Source: Streptococcus catagoni
GTDB taxonomy: Bacteria; Bacillota; Bacilli; Lactobacillales; Streptococcaceae
NCBI RefSeq assembly: GCF_011421425.1
Contig: NZ_WPCW01000001.1
Span: forward strand, 62,001-126,000
Direction: 5' to 3'
Length of the DNA stretch: 64,000 nt
Shown: piece by piece, positions 27,162 to 36,302 of the stretch
How positions within the stretch are numbered: the stretch's first letter is position 1
How the letters are laid out: every line of letters begins with the position of its first letter
The notes under the pieces: model-generated
Seen by the model: only the letters and a program-made list of their open reading frames with translations
The model's database searches: none
What the model was told of the DNA's origin: nothing
Made by a program: the position numbers and the translations under genes

Positions 27162-28385
27162 ATGGTATACGATAATCTTTTAAACAGATTTATAAAATAT
27201 GTCAAGATAAATACACGGAGTAATCCAGAAGGTCAGAGTGTTCCAAGTACTCAAAGTCAAGTAGACTTTGCCCTAAGTATATTGAAACCTGAAATGGAAG
27301 CCATTGGACTTAAGGATGTTCATTATTTAGAAAGTAATGGTTACCTTGTTGGAACATTGCCAGCCAATTCTGATAAGTTAACACGTAAGATTGGCTTTAT
27401 TGCTCATATGGATACTGCAGATTTTAATGCAGAAGGTGTTAATCCTCAAATTATCAAGAATTATCAAGGAGATGTTATTCCCCTAGGTCAGTCAGGTTAT
27501 TCCTTAATTCCAGGTGAATTCCCTCATTTGAAAAATTATTTAGGACAAACCTTAATCACTACTGATGGAACAACTTTACTGGGTTCAGATGACAAATCTG
27601 GAATAGCAGAAATTATGACTGCCATAGAATATCTGGTTAAGAATCCTGCTATTGAACATTGTGAAATTAGAGTTGCTTTTGGTCCCGATGAGGAAATCGG
27701 TGTAGGTGCAGATAAATTTGACGTGGAAGACTTTAATGTTGATTTTGCTTATACCGTAGACGGTGGACCACTTGGAGAATTGCAATATGAAACATTTAGT
27801 GCAGCTGCTTTAGATGTGAAGTTTATTGGCCGTAATGTTCATCCAGGAACAGCCAAGGGTCAAATGATTAATGCTCTTCAGCTAGCCATTGACTTTCATA
27901 ATCAATTACCAGAAAATGATAGGCCAGAAACAACAGATGGTTATCAAGGTTTCTACCACCTGCATGGCATGGACGGAACAGTAGATGAGGCGAAAAGTTC
28001 TTATATTATCCGTGATTTTGATGATCAATCCTTTGCAAGTAGAAAAGAAGCTGTTCAAGAAATTGCTAATAAAATGAATGAAAACTTGGGTTCAGATCGA
28101 GTTCAAATCACTTTAGCGGATCAATACTATAATATGAGAAAAGTGATTGAAAAGGATATGACACCAGTTGAAATTGCTAAGTCTGTTATGGAAAATCTGG
28201 CTATTGAACCAATAATCGAACCTATTCGTGGAGGAACAGATGGATCAAAGATTTCCTTCATGGGCATACCAACTCCAAACCTCTTTGCTGGAGGAGAAAA
28301 TATGCATGGAAGATTCGAGTTTGTTAGCCTACAAACAATGGAAAAAGCAGTGGACGTAATTCTTGGAATTGTCCAAAAAGCTTGA
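27162..28385 (+). CDS. pepT: peptidase T (tripeptidase)
   Basis: 407-residue M20B metallopeptidase that releases the N-terminal residue of tripeptides in the cytoplasm, feeding amino acids from imported peptides. Metal-site motifs are [10 protein letters not shown] near residue 78, [13 protein letters not shown] near 140, [14 protein letters not shown] near 173 and [13 protein letters not shown] near 197. Length is standard. The start follows a gaggtgat ribosome-binding site. The gene order pepT, EbsA-like, ferredoxin, LysM protein, cmk is conserved in pyogenic streptococci as I recall. Confidence 0.96.
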   Translation: MVYDNLLNRFIKYVKINTRSNPEGQSVPSTQSQVDFALSILKPEMEAIGLKDVHYLESNGYLVGTLPANSDKLTRKIGFIAHMDTADFNAEGVNPQIIKNYQGDVIPLGQSGYSLIPGEFPHLKNYLGQTLITTDGTTLLGSDDKSGIAEIMTAIEYLVKNPAIEHCEIRVAFGPDEEIGVGADKFDVEDFNVDFAYTVDGGPLGELQYETFSAAALDVKFIGRNVHPGTAKGQMINALQLAIDFHNQLPENDRPETTDGYQGFYHLHGMDGTVDEAKSSYIIRDFDDQSFASRKEAVQEIANKMNENLGSDRVQITLADQYYNMRKVIEKDMTPVEIAKSVMENLAIEPIIEPIRGGTDGSKISFMGIPTPNLFAGGENMHGRFEFVSLQTMEKAVDVILGIVQKA

Positions 28386-28417
28386 TAGGCAAATCGTAAT
28401 GAAGGAGTGACAAATAT

Positions 28418-28906
28418 ATGATAAAGTTATTTGGTAAAATTAGATATCATTGGCAACCAGAGTTATCATGGTCTATTATTTATTGGTCAATTGCTATTGC
28501 TCCTATATTTATAGGTCTATCTTTACTTTATGAAAAAACCGAGATTCCAAGTCGCGTTTTCATTTCTTTTGCCATATTTATTGTATTAGCGGGCATTGGT
28601 TTGTATCGATACTTTATTATTGAAGACAATGGTATTTTGCGAATTGTTTCTTTGAAAATTTTTGGTCCCTATAAATTGAAAATTTCTTCCATCACTAAGA
28701 TTGAAGTTACCAAATCAACAGTGAGTATATTTGTTGGTGAAAAATACTATCTTTTTTACATGCGAAAATGGCCCAAAAAGTATTTTTTAGATGCCTTAGC
28801 TATCAATCCCCATTTCAAAGGGGAAGTTCATTTGATGGATAATTTCATCAATTTGGATTATTTTGAATGTTATAATAAAGAAAAAAAGCCACTTACTGTA
28901 TTATAA
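28418..28906 (+). CDS. EbsA-family membrane protein
   Basis: 162-residue protein with two N-terminal hydrophobic segments (about 18-37 and 46-66) and a soluble basic C-terminal part (FYMRKWPKKYFLDAL). It fits the EbsA family (named from an enterococcal gene linked to aggregation substance), common after pepT in streptococci. Function is not established. Its last 14 bases overlap the convergent ferredoxin gene, so the two transcripts are antisense at their ends. The ribosome-binding site gaaggagtg supports the start. Confidence 0.78.
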   Translation: MIKLFGKIRYHWQPELSWSIIYWSIAIAPIFIGLSLLYEKTEIPSRVFISFAIFIVLAGIGLYRYFIIEDNGILRIVSLKIFGPYKLKISSITKIEVTKSTVSIFVGEKYYLFYMRKWPKKYFLDALAINPHFKGEVHLMDNFINLDYFECYNKEKKPLTVL

Positions 28907-29090
28907 GGGCTTTGGTTGGACAAGACTTGACAGCTAAAATGGTATCTTTATCAGATGGAGAGATTTCAACTTGACTGTCATTAGTATCGGTGAACTTTAC
29001 AATACCGTCATCTTGATAGTCAAAGAGTTTTGAGTAGGTCTGACAAAGTCCACAGGCGATACATTTTTCGGGAATAATAGATACTTTCAT
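28893..29090 (-). CDS. single [4Fe-4S] ferredoxin
   Basis: 65-residue ferredoxin. The cluster ligands are C10, C13 and C16 (CIACGLC) with C57 followed by Pro (KSCPTKA), the pattern of a monocluster bacterial ferredoxin. It carries single electrons in the cytoplasm; the partner is not evident. Encoded against its neighbours on the minus strand with convergent overlap to the EbsA-like gene. The upstream gap of 46 bases to the divergent LysM gene must hold both start regions. Confidence 0.92.
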   Translation of the reverse strand: MKVSIIPEKCIACGLCQTYSKLFDYQDDGIVKFTDTNDSQVEISPSDKDTILAVKSCPTKALIIQ

Positions 29091-29136
29091 AGTACTATTC
29101 TAATATGATTTTGTTAAATTAACAAGGGGGAACATC

Positions 29137-29649
29137 ATGGCTAAAGAACCATGGGAAGAAAAAGTAGTTAACGACAATAAGAAAAGTAGGACACAAAAAG
29201 CTAAAGGTCCCATTTTAAGTACACCATGGCTGACAGCCTTATTGAGCGTTTTTTTTGTCATCATTGTAGCGATTTTATTCATCTTCTTCTATACATCTAA
29301 TAGTGGTGGTGATAGACAAACTGAAACCAGCGGTTTTTATGGAGCATCTGTTTCAAAGTCCAAGGAAGCGTCAGAAGCTAAAGCTAGTTCTCAGTCAAAG
29401 AAAAAATCAAAGTCTCAATCTAAAAAAAGCAAGTCTTCAAGTGAAAGCAAGTCATCTTCAAGCACAGAAACAAGTTCAAGCTCTAAAGAAGGAAAAGGTG
29501 ACACAATTGTCGTCTTACCAGGTGAAGGAGCAGGTGCCATTGCAGCAAGAGCTGGTATCAGCATTGAAGAACTTCAAAGACTCAATCCAGATCACATGAC
29601 TCAGGGTTACTGGTATGCTAATCCTGGAGAAGCCGTATATATTAACTAG
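29137..29649 (+). CDS. SAG1386/EF1546-type surface protein with LysM domain
   Basis: 170-residue single-pass membrane protein. A basic cytoplasmic N-terminus is followed by a transmembrane helix at about 32-53 ([20 protein letters not shown]). A long Ser/Lys-rich linker (about 70-118) and a C-terminal LysM-like domain ([20 protein letters not shown] onwards) come next. It would sit in the membrane with its LysM bound to peptidoglycan. A caagggggaac ribosome-binding site precedes the ATG. It is 14 bases from cmk and probably cotranscribed. Confidence 0.85.
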   Translation: MAKEPWEEKVVNDNKKSRTQKAKGPILSTPWLTALLSVFFVIIVAILFIFFYTSNSGGDRQTETSGFYGASVSKSKEASEAKASSQSKKKSKSQSKKSKSSSESKSSSSTETSSSSKEGKGDTIVVLPGEGAGAIAARAGISIEELQRLNPDHMTQGYWYANPGEAVYIN

Positions 29650-29663
29650 TTAAAGAGGAAAAG

Positions 29664-30341
29664 ATGAAAGCCATTAGAATTGCCATTGATGGACCTGCCT
29701 CAAGTGGAAAAAGTACTGTAGCCAAGATTATTGCCAAAAATCTTGGCTACACCTATTTAGATACTGGAGCCATGTACCGTTCAGCAACTTATATCGCATT
29801 AAAGAACAATTATTCAGAACAAGATGTGAACCTGATATTAGAACAACTTGCCAAAAACCCTATCTCCTTTAAAAAGGCTGAAGATGGTAGTCAGCTCGTC
29901 TTTCTTGGTGAGGAAGACGTGACTCTAGCTATTAGGCAAAATGATGTTACAAATAACGTCTCCTGGGTCTCAGCCATAGCTGATATTCGCCAAGAGCTAG
30001 TGGAGCAGCAAAGACGTATTGCTCAGGCAGGTGCCATTATTATGGATGGTCGTGATATAGGGACAGTTGTTCTTCCTGATGCAGAATTAAAAATATTTTT
30101 AGTGGCTTCTGTCGAAGAAAGAGCAGAGCGTCGTTATAAAGAAAATATTGAAAAGGGTATTGAAACTGATTTAGAGCTCTTAAAACAAGAAATTGAAGCA
30201 AGAGATTTCAAGGATAGTAACCGAAAAGTATCTCCTTTAAAGGCCGCTGATGATGCCATTATATTTGATACCACAGGTGTTGATATTGCAGGAGTTGTTG
30301 CTTTTATTCAAGAAAAAGTAGAAAAAATGATTGACAACTAA
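29664..30341 (+). CDS. cmk: cytidylate kinase
   Basis: 225-residue CMP/dCMP kinase making CDP/dCDP from CMP/dCMP. It has the P-loop [14 protein letters not shown] near residue 8, the nucleotide-binding [13 protein letters not shown] near 31, [15 protein letters not shown] near 126 and the lid motif AERRYKE. Full length. The promoter for infC begins inside the end of this gene. Confidence 0.97.
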   Translation: MKAIRIAIDGPASSGKSTVAKIIAKNLGYTYLDTGAMYRSATYIALKNNYSEQDVNLILEQLAKNPISFKKAEDGSQLVFLGEEDVTLAIRQNDVTNNVSWVSAIADIRQELVEQQRRIAQAGAIIMDGRDIGTVVLPDAELKIFLVASVEERAERRYKENIEKGIETDLELLKQEIEARDFKDSNRKVSPLKAADDAIIFDTTGVDIAGVVAFIQEKVEKMIDN

Positions 30342-30359
30342 TATATCCTATGATAGTAT
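30331..30359 (+). promoter_or_regulatory. promoter of infC-rpmI-rplT
   Basis: TTGACA (30331-30336) overlaps the end of cmk. TAGTAT (30354-30359) lies 17 bases downstream as the -10. Confidence 0.6.
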
Positions 30360-30360
30360 A

Positions 30361-30488
30361 GTAACAATGAGAAAAGTAGAAGTGAGAGCTTCTCGCCTTA
30401 CGACTTAGGTTGTCTGGCCCAACATGTCAAGATCCATTAGGATATTATGTGTGCGGGCTTGCTTTGACAGGTCCGCTTTTTCTTTTCT
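30361..30488 (+). promoter_or_regulatory. L20-type autoregulatory leader of infC-rpmI-rplT
   Basis: A 128-base untranslated leader between the promoter and infC, ending in a terminator-like hairpin. Stem GCGGGCTTG (30453-30461) pairs with CAGGTCCGC (30468-30476) through G-U wobbles and is followed by a T-rich tract to 30487. In Firmicutes such leaders bind ribosomal protein L20 to attenuate the operon. Assignment rests on position and architecture, not on a covariance-model match. Confidence 0.7.
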
Positions 30489-30513
30489 CTAAAAAAATAA
30501 AGAGGTGAAGGTC

Positions 30514-31035
30514 ATAGCTAAGAAAGATCTATTCATTAATGATGAAATTCGCGTACGTGAAGTTCGTCTTGTCGGTCTAGAAGGTGAACAATTAGGCATT
30601 AAGCCACTTTCAGAAGCGCAATCTCTTGCAGATGCTTCAAATGTTGATTTGGTTTTAATCCAGCCACAAGCTGTTCCTCCAGTTGCCAAGCTCATGGACT
30701 ATGGAAAGTTCAAGTTTGAGTATCAAAAGAAACAAAAAGAACAACGTAAAAAACAAAGCGTTGTAACCGTTAAAGAAGTACGTCTTAGCCCAGTTATTGA
30801 TAAAGGGGACTTCGAAACTAAGCTTCGTAATGGCCGTAAATTCCTTGAAAAAGGAAATAGGGTAAAGGTTTCTATTCGCTTTAAAGGGCGTATGATTACT
30901 CACAAAGAGATTGGTGCGAAGGTTCTAGCTGATTTTGCTGAAGCGACTCAAGATATTTCTATCATTGAGCAAAGAGCAAAAATGGATGGTCGTCAAATGT
31001 TTATGCAACTTGCACCGATTACCGACAAGAAATAA
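30514..31035 (+). CDS. infC: translation initiation factor IF-3, probable AUA start
   Basis: 173-residue IF-3 (if started at 30514), which keeps ribosomal subunits apart and checks the initiation codon. The N-domain begins [16 protein letters not shown]; the C-domain has [17 protein letters not shown] strong ribosome-binding site (agaggtga, 30501-30508) lies 5 bases before an in-frame ATA at 30514. The only canonical in-frame alternative is a GTG at 30505, which sits inside that site and has no ribosome-binding site of its own. infC genes are known for non-standard starts (AUU in E. coli) that allow self-control. Followed by rpmI and rplT. Confidence 0.9.
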   Translation: MAKKDLFINDEIRVREVRLVGLEGEQLGIKPLSEAQSLADASNVDLVLIQPQAVPPVAKLMDYGKFKFEYQKKQKEQRKKQSVVTVKEVRLSPVIDKGDFETKLRNGRKFLEKGNRVKVSIRFKGRMITHKEIGAKVLADFAEATQDISIIEQRAKMDGRQMFMQLAPITDKK

Positions 31036-31075
31036 TTGTCAAAGTTTGATATTATGTTAAGAGGAGAATACTACA

Positions 31076-31276
31076 ATGCCAAAACAAAAAACACACCGCG
31101 CATCAGCTAAACGTTTTAAACGTACAGGTTCTGGTGGTTTGAAACGCTTCCGCGCTTTTACATCACACCGTTTCCACGGAAAAACTAAGAAACAACGTCG
31201 TCATCTTCGCAAAGCTTCAATGGTAAGCTCAGGAGATTTCAAACGTATTAAAGCAATGCTTACAGGTCTTAGATAA
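31076..31276 (+). CDS. rpmI: 50S ribosomal protein L35
   Basis: 66-residue basic protein starting [20 protein letters not shown], the L35 signature, with [14 protein letters not shown] in the second half. Standard length. A gaggag ribosome-binding site precedes the ATG; cotranscribed between infC and rplT. Confidence 0.97.
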   Translation: MPKQKTHRASAKRFKRTGSGGLKRFRAFTSHRFHGKTKKQRRHLRKASMVSSGDFKRIKAMLTGLR

Positions 31277-31329
31277 AAAGACTGTAAACAGTTACTAGAG
31301 ATTATTAGAATTATTTGGAGGAAATATAA

Positions 31330-31689
31330 ATGGCTCGTGTTAAAGGTGGAGTTGTTGCACGTAAACGTCGCAAACGTGTTTTGAAATTAGCTAAAGGTTA
31401 CTATGGAGCAAAACATATCTTGTTCCGTACTGCAAAAGAACAAGTAATGAATTCTTATTACTATGCATACCGTGACCGTCGTCAAAAGAAACGTGACTTC
31501 CGTAAATTATGGATTACACGTATTAATGCAGCAGCTCGCATGAATGGCTTGTCTTATTCACAATTGATGCATGGTTTAAAACTTGCTGAAATCGAAGTAA
31601 ACCGTAAAATGCTTGCTGATTTAGCAGTTAATGATGCTGCTGGATTTACAGCACTTGCTGATGCAGCAAAAAACAAACTTGGTAAATAA
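31330..31689 (+). CDS. rplT: 50S ribosomal protein L20
   Basis: 119-residue L20: [20 protein letters not shown], then [20 protein letters not shown], and the globular C-terminal part [20 protein letters not shown]. It is essential early in 50S assembly and is the expected repressor of this operon through the upstream leader. A tggaggaaa ribosome-binding site lies before the ATG. Confidence 0.97.
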   Translation: MARVKGGVVARKRRKRVLKLAKGYYGAKHILFRTAKEQVMNSYYYAYRDRRQKKRDFRKLWITRINAAARMNGLSYSQLMHGLKLAEIEVNRKMLADLAVNDAAGFTALADAAKNKLGK

Positions 31690-31707
31690 AGAGCAAGTAA
31701 TAGTGAT

Positions 31708-31738
31708 AAAACTGGAGAACTGATCTTCAGTTTTTTTA
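31708..31738 (+). terminator. terminator of infC-rpmI-rplT
   Basis: Stem AAAACTGGAGA with TCTTCAGTTTT (some mismatch) runs into a seven-T tract. Confidence 0.75.
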
Positions 31739-31747
31739 TATGGTCAA

Positions 31748-31774
31748 AAATAAGGAATAGCTTATGCTATTCCT
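31748..31774. repeat. hairpin repeat, left copy
   Basis: This 27-base self-complementary unit (core AAGGAATAGCTTATGCTATT, then CCT) recurs 322 bases away at 32070-32096 in direct orientation with 26 of 27 bases the same. The right copy is the ltaS terminator. The pair encloses a structured segment. Confidence 0.8.
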
Positions 31775-32069
31775 CAGATTGAAGACAAATCCAATTTACC
31801 TAGACCAATAGGCTAAGAAGCTCTGCAGGCTATCAATAGATTTCCTATTTCTGCGAGCAAAACGAGCTTATTAAGGCTACCTCCGCCGTTCTGAAAGTGT
31901 CTAGAATGCCTTTAATATAGGCGTTTTAGATACCGGGAACTTGCCAGATTTTAGGCTCGAAAGTTAGGTATGGAATTCTTTGGTTTTTCTAAACAGTCAC
32001 TCCCCTGACTGTTTAACCTGTCCGACAGCACCTAAGGAAGGTAGCAAAAAATAACTTTTTCTTCAAACT
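31775..32069. ncRNA. candidate structured RNA or small inserted element between rplT and ltaS
   Basis: 295 bases with no plausible gene. A 9-bp perfect hairpin AAACAGTCA/TGACTGTTT (31991-31999 with 32006-32014) is present. A longer imperfect stem pairs TCTAGAATGCC with GGCGTTTTAGA around 31911-31930. The segment lies between two direct copies of a hairpin repeat. Some words (GCAG-CTATCA, TAGGCTC, TTAGGAAGG-like) recur in the same order in the structured region after rpoD, so a shared RNA family is possible but unproven. Strand cannot be decided by eye. Confidence 0.4.
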
Positions 32070-32100
32070 AAATAAGGAATAGCTCATGCTATTCCTTATT
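32070..32100 (-). terminator. terminator of ltaS (right hairpin repeat copy)
   Basis: AATAAGGAATAGC with GCTATTCCTTATT form a long near-perfect stem (32071-32100) overlapping the last codons of ltaS. On the minus strand the flanking T residues come from the A-rich stem base. Confidence 0.65.
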
Positions 32101-34260
32101 TTCTTTTTCACTATGTTTTTGGTTTGCTTTGTTCTTATCATCTTGATCAGGATTGAGTTCCAAATAAGACGGCGCCTTGAAGAGTTTTTGTGTTGATTTT
32201 CTACCATGGAGACTATAAAGACTGGTGGATTTTGATCCTAATTCATCTTCTATTTTCTTCATTTGCTTCAATTGTTTGGTGTAAACATATTTTGTAGGGT
32301 CAACAGGCTTCAAACCATTTTCTTTGTCAAACCTTAAGAGGTCTCCTGTCTGCACAGCATCACTGGCAGACAGTTGTTTTGAAGTTGCTTCTTTGATGGC
32401 TTTGGTCTTCTCAATTGTTTTTTCATCAGGATTTGTAATTTCCTCACCTGTAGCGGTATTGTATAAGCGTCCACTGTAGTTTGTGTACTCAGGGGTTATG
32501 TAGGTACCTGAAGTTCTCTGTGCTACAATTTGTTTATTTTGAGGGGATAGGAGGTCTTGGCCTAATTGTATAAATTTATCAGTATGTATACCTAAGATAT
32601 GGAGCAGGGTTGGTAGAGCATCAATTTCCCCACCAAAGGTATTTTTAATACCTCCCTGATGATAACCAGGTATATGAATCATATAGGGTACACGTTGTAA
32701 CATGGCATTATCATACTCAGACCAGGTTTCAGGATCCTTGCCAAGTAATGGTGCCAAGCTTGAATTACGTGAATTAGAGATACCATAGTGGTCACCATAG
32801 AGTACAACAATTGAATTATCATATAATCCTGATGCCTTTAGATAATCAAAGAAGGACTTAATGGAAGCATCTAAATAATTGGCTGTGGCAAAGTAACCAT
32901 TGATGGTCTCATCTTTGGTTTTAGCAAGTGGGAAACCTTCTTCATCTTTCTCACCTTTTAGACTTGTGTAAGGGTAGTGGTTACTTACAGTGATAAATTT
33001 AGTATAGAATGGTTGCTGCATTCTTTCTAGGTACTTAATGGAGTCATTAAACATGTACTTGTCATTTAAACCATATTGGAAAGAATTGCTTTCGTTTTGT
33101 TTTGAAAAATATTTGGAATCAAAGAAATAGTTATAGCCCCACTGTTTATAGGCATTATTTCTGTTCCAAAAAGTACCAACGTTACCATGAAAAACAGCAC
33201 TGGTGTAGTTTCCATTTTGATTTAAGATGGTAGGGGCAGCAAACTGTGTGTTCTCACCACCATAGTTGACCATATATGATCCACTGTTTAAACCAAATAA
33301 GGAATTTTCCATCATTGTTTCAGCATCAGAAGTTTTTCCTGCCTTAACCTGATGGAAGAAGTTTGAGAAGGAGAGAGTTGAATTAGAATGATACAAAGAA
33401 TTTAAAAATGGTGTCACTTCATATTCTTTATCTCCTGATTTCAATTTATAATCAATGACAAATTGTTGGAAACTTTCCAGATGGAGAACAATAACATTTT
33501 TCCCCTTAGCAATACCAAAGTACTTAGGGTCAGGGGCTGCATAGTGTTCTTTGACATAGTTTCTAACATCAGTCAGTTCGCCAGCTGTTGCATCATTTCT
33601 TTCTTTTTGTGCTTGATAAGTTTGATTCCCACTATAAACAGTAAAGGCTGGTAAGCTTAAGGCTCTAACAATATAGGTATTTGAAAAACCACGCGTTAGT
33701 AATTCAGGACGGTCAATCTCAGCTAAAAAAAGATTGATCGAAACCATTAAACAAGACAGGGCTGTAACAGCAAAAGAAGCTCTTTTATTAAAAGGGCGGT
33801 CATCTTTTTTGATTTTCTTGCTGACAAAAAGGACCGTAAGGACAATGAAATCTAAAATATAGATGATATCCCATATTCGTAGAAGATTTAGAGCAGAATC
33901 TCCAAGTCCAGCAGATACCTTACTAGATGCCAACATGGCACTGACTGTAATAAAGTCAGAGAACTCACGGTAGTAGATAGCGTTGGAAATAAGTAATAGA
34001 TTAATGACTATGTAAATAATCCAAGATACGCTATAGAAGACTTTAGTATTTTTGATATAAAGAGCCAAACCTAAAAACAATAATGCCAAAGGTACAGGAT
34101 TTATAATGGTTAAAAAGACTTGATATAGGTTACCTAAATCAAGAGAAAAGTCAGCATAATAGGCCCAAAGGGTCTTCAGCCAGTATGCGGTTAGCAAGGT
34201 TATAATAAAGCCTAACCTTGTATTTACAAAATTTCTTAAAAAGGTTTTTATATTCTTCAC
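32089..34260 (-). CDS. ltaS: lipoteichoic acid synthase LtaS-type
   Basis: 723-residue polyglycerol-phosphate synthase that builds lipoteichoic acid from phosphatidylglycerol on the outer face of the membrane. Five N-terminal transmembrane helices lie within about residues 15-180. The extracellular sulfatase-fold domain begins near 245. Catalytic features are E262 (LHLESF), the nucleophile T310 (VKAGKTSDAE) and VLYGDHYG in the metal site. A charged C-terminal tail of about 90 residues (LELNPDQDDKNKANQKHSEK) is longer than in S. aureus LtaS. Encoded alone on the minus strand, convergent with rplT. Confidence 0.93.
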   Translation of the reverse strand: MKNIKTFLRNFVNTRLGFIITLLTAYWLKTLWAYYADFSLDLGNLYQVFLTIINPVPLALLFLGLALYIKNTKVFYSVSWIIYIVINLLLISNAIYYREFSDFITVSAMLASSKVSAGLGDSALNLLRIWDIIYILDFIVLTVLFVSKKIKKDDRPFNKRASFAVTALSCLMVSINLFLAEIDRPELLTRGFSNTYIVRALSLPAFTVYSGNQTYQAQKERNDATAGELTDVRNYVKEHYAAPDPKYFGIAKGKNVIVLHLESFQQFVIDYKLKSGDKEYEVTPFLNSLYHSNSTLSFSNFFHQVKAGKTSDAETMMENSLFGLNSGSYMVNYGGENTQFAAPTILNQNGNYTSAVFHGNVGTFWNRNNAYKQWGYNYFFDSKYFSKQNESNSFQYGLNDKYMFNDSIKYLERMQQPFYTKFITVSNHYPYTSLKGEKDEEGFPLAKTKDETINGYFATANYLDASIKSFFDYLKASGLYDNSIVVLYGDHYGISNSRNSSLAPLLGKDPETWSEYDNAMLQRVPYMIHIPGYHQGGIKNTFGGEIDALPTLLHILGIHTDKFIQLGQDLLSPQNKQIVAQRTSGTYITPEYTNYSGRLYNTATGEEITNPDEKTIEKTKAIKEATSKQLSASDAVQTGDLLRFDKENGLKPVDPTKYVYTKQLKQMKKIEDELGSKSTSLYSLHGRKSTQKLFKAPSYLELNPDQDDKNKANQKHSEKENKE

Positions 34261-34378
34261 ACTAGGAACTTCCTCATCATTTTTTTCCTAAAGATAAAAT
34301 CTCAAAGTAAATTATAACAAAAAATGGAGGTCATTGCTTGCTAGAAGTTTAAATTTTCTAGGAATTTTTAAGAGTTTT

Positions 34379-34387
34379 TGTTATAAT
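34379..34387 (+). promoter_or_regulatory. extended -10 promoter giving a leaderless transcript
   Basis: TGTTATAAT (34379-34387) is a perfect extended -10. The start codon ATG (34395) lies only 7 bases past it, so transcription should begin at or next to the A of ATG. Confidence 0.7.
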
Positions 34388-34394
34388 ATAGACT

Positions 34395-35558
34395 ATGAAT
34401 AAACTCTATATTAATTCTTTTGTTGAAAAAAAATTATCGGCAGGGATTCAATTACTAGATGAAAGAGATTTTACTAATGCTGAAATCAGTGATCAACTGG
34501 TTCACCTTTATTCAAAAAAGAATCATTTTCTTGGTACAGCTTACCTTTCAAAGCAGAATAAAGGTATTGGTTGGTTTCTTGGCTCTGGTCTTCAAGAACT
34601 GTCAGTTTCATTTTTTATAGAACTATTTCTTGCTGCAAAAGAGAAACGAGTAGACTATGCAGAATCAGCTTTAACAAATGCCTACCGACTTTTTAACCAA
34701 GATGGTGATAACTTTGGTGGCTTAACCATTGATCTTTATAAGGATTATGCTGTCTTTTCTTGGTACAATACCTTTGTTTATCAAAACAAAGCATTAATTG
34801 TCGAAGCTTTTCAGCAAGTTTTCCCAGAACTTAAGGGAGCTTATGAAAAGATACGCTTTAAGAATGGACCATATGAATCCAAGCATTTATATGGGAAAGA
34901 AGCTGAGGATACCTTCATTGTTCTAGAAAATGGGGTTAAATACCAAGTTTTCCTCAATGATGGACTAATGACTGGAATTTTTCTAGATCAACACCAGGTT
35001 CGTAATGGATTGGTTGATGGCTTAGCAGCTGGTAAAGTTCTTCTCAATATGTTTTCATATACAGCAGCCTTTTCAGTAGCTGCCGCCATGGGTGGGGCAA
35101 GTGAAACGGTATCAGTGGATTTAGCAAAGAGATCAAAGGAATTATCCATAGCACATTTTAAAGCAAATGGCCTTGATTTAGAAAAACATCACTTTTTTGT
35201 AATGGATGTTTTTGATTATTTTAGATATGCTCAACGAAATAACTTAAAATTTGATATAATAGTTATAGATCCACCTAGTTTTGCTAGAAATAAAAAACAA
35301 ACTTTTTCGGTTTCAAAGGATTATCATAAACTTATTAGTGAAGCCCTAACCATCCTAAATCCAGACGGTAGGATAATTGCTTCTACTAATGCCGCAAATG
35401 TGTCAGTTGATCAATTCAAAAAAGAAATTAAAAAAGGAATAGAAAACGCTAACCTTCAAGAAATGACTCTTCAGCAGCTTCCAAGTGATTTTCAGGTAAA
35501 TAAAGCTGATGACAGAAGTAATTATTTAAAGGTGTTTACAATAAAGGTAGAAAAATGA
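34395..35558 (+). CDS. class I SAM-dependent RNA methyltransferase (RlmI-like)
   Basis: 387-residue methyltransferase of the RlmI/RlmK group that adds m5C-type marks to rRNA. A small N-terminal PUA-like part is followed by a Rossmann domain: [20 protein letters not shown] (SAM motif I, near residue 216), [20 protein letters not shown] and the catalytic-loop [10 protein letters not shown] near 291. There is no ribosome-binding site; the ATG sits right after the -10 box, so the mRNA is probably leaderless. The stop overlaps the aroD start (AAATGA), coupling the two. Exact target base unknown. Confidence 0.88.
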   Translation: MNKLYINSFVEKKLSAGIQLLDERDFTNAEISDQLVHLYSKKNHFLGTAYLSKQNKGIGWFLGSGLQELSVSFFIELFLAAKEKRVDYAESALTNAYRLFNQDGDNFGGLTIDLYKDYAVFSWYNTFVYQNKALIVEAFQQVFPELKGAYEKIRFKNGPYESKHLYGKEAEDTFIVLENGVKYQVFLNDGLMTGIFLDQHQVRNGLVDGLAAGKVLLNMFSYTAAFSVAAAMGGASETVSVDLAKRSKELSIAHFKANGLDLEKHHFFVMDVFDYFRYAQRNNLKFDIIVIDPPSFARNKKQTFSVSKDYHKLISEALTILNPDGRIIASTNAANVSVDQFKKEIKKGIENANLQEMTLQQLPSDFQVNKADDRSNYLKVFTIKVEK

Positions 35559-36235
35559 AAATAGTAGCTCCAATAATGCCTAGTAATTTTGAAGAGGCTC
35601 AATCAATTGATGTTTCAAAATATGACGGTGCCGATTTAATTGAGTGGAGAGCAGATTTCCTCCCTAAAGAAGATATTCTAACGATAGCTCCAGCGATTTT
35701 TGAAAATTTTGCTGGAAGAGAGATTATTTTCACCTTGAGAACAGATAGAGAAGGTGGAAATATCAATCTAACAGATGAAGAATATATTGCAATCATTAAA
35801 GAAATTAATGCAATATATAATCCAGATTTTATTGATTTTGAGTATTTTTCTCACAAGGCTGTTTTCAATGAAATGTTGGATTTTCCAAATTTGATCCTAT
35901 CCTATCATAACTTCGAAGAAACACCTGAAAATTTGATGGAAGCATTCTCGGAAATGACTAAACTTGCGCCACGAGTTGTTAAAATTGCCGTTATGCCAAA
36001 AAGTCAACAAGATGTTCTTGATTTGATGAACTATACCAGAGGTTTTAAGGCACTGAATCCAGAACAAATTTATGCCACCATTTCAATGGGAAGACTTGGA
36101 CGCTTATCACGTTTTGCTGGAGACGTAGTAGGTTCTTCATGGACCTTTGTTTCCCTAGATTCTCAAGTTGCACCAGGCCAAGTTTCATTAAATGATATGA
36201 AAAAGGTCATAGAAATCTTAGAATCAGACAAGTAA
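35555..36235 (+). CDS. aroD: 3-dehydroquinate dehydratase, type I
   Basis: 226-residue class I dehydroquinase, third step of the shikimate pathway. It starts [25 protein letters not shown], the catalytic-His region [15 protein letters not shown], the Schiff-base lysine region [11 protein letters not shown] and [12 protein letters not shown] are visible. Full length. It overlaps the methyltransferase by 4 bases and is followed by aroC, forming a short aromatic-amino-acid operon. Confidence 0.95.
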   Translation: MKIVAPIMPSNFEEAQSIDVSKYDGADLIEWRADFLPKEDILTIAPAIFENFAGREIIFTLRTDREGGNINLTDEEYIAIIKEINAIYNPDFIDFEYFSHKAVFNEMLDFPNLILSYHNFEETPENLMEAFSEMTKLAPRVVKIAVMPKSQQDVLDLMNYTRGFKALNPEQIYATISMGRLGRLSRFAGDVVGSSWTFVSLDSQVAPGQVSLNDMKKVIEILESDK

Positions 36236-36302
36236 AAATAGCATGAAAACATTATTCTAACTTGTTAGGGTAATGTTTTTTAGAATAAATTTAGGAGAAG
36301 GC

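Noticed and set aside
30505..30513. GTG as the infC start
   Set aside because: It lies inside the ribosome-binding site and nothing upstream (A-rich) could serve as one.
31775..32069. known RNAs (tmRNA, RNase P RNA, 6S RNA, SRP RNA) in the structured segment
   Set aside because: None of the conserved landmarks I know for these RNAs are present on either strand.
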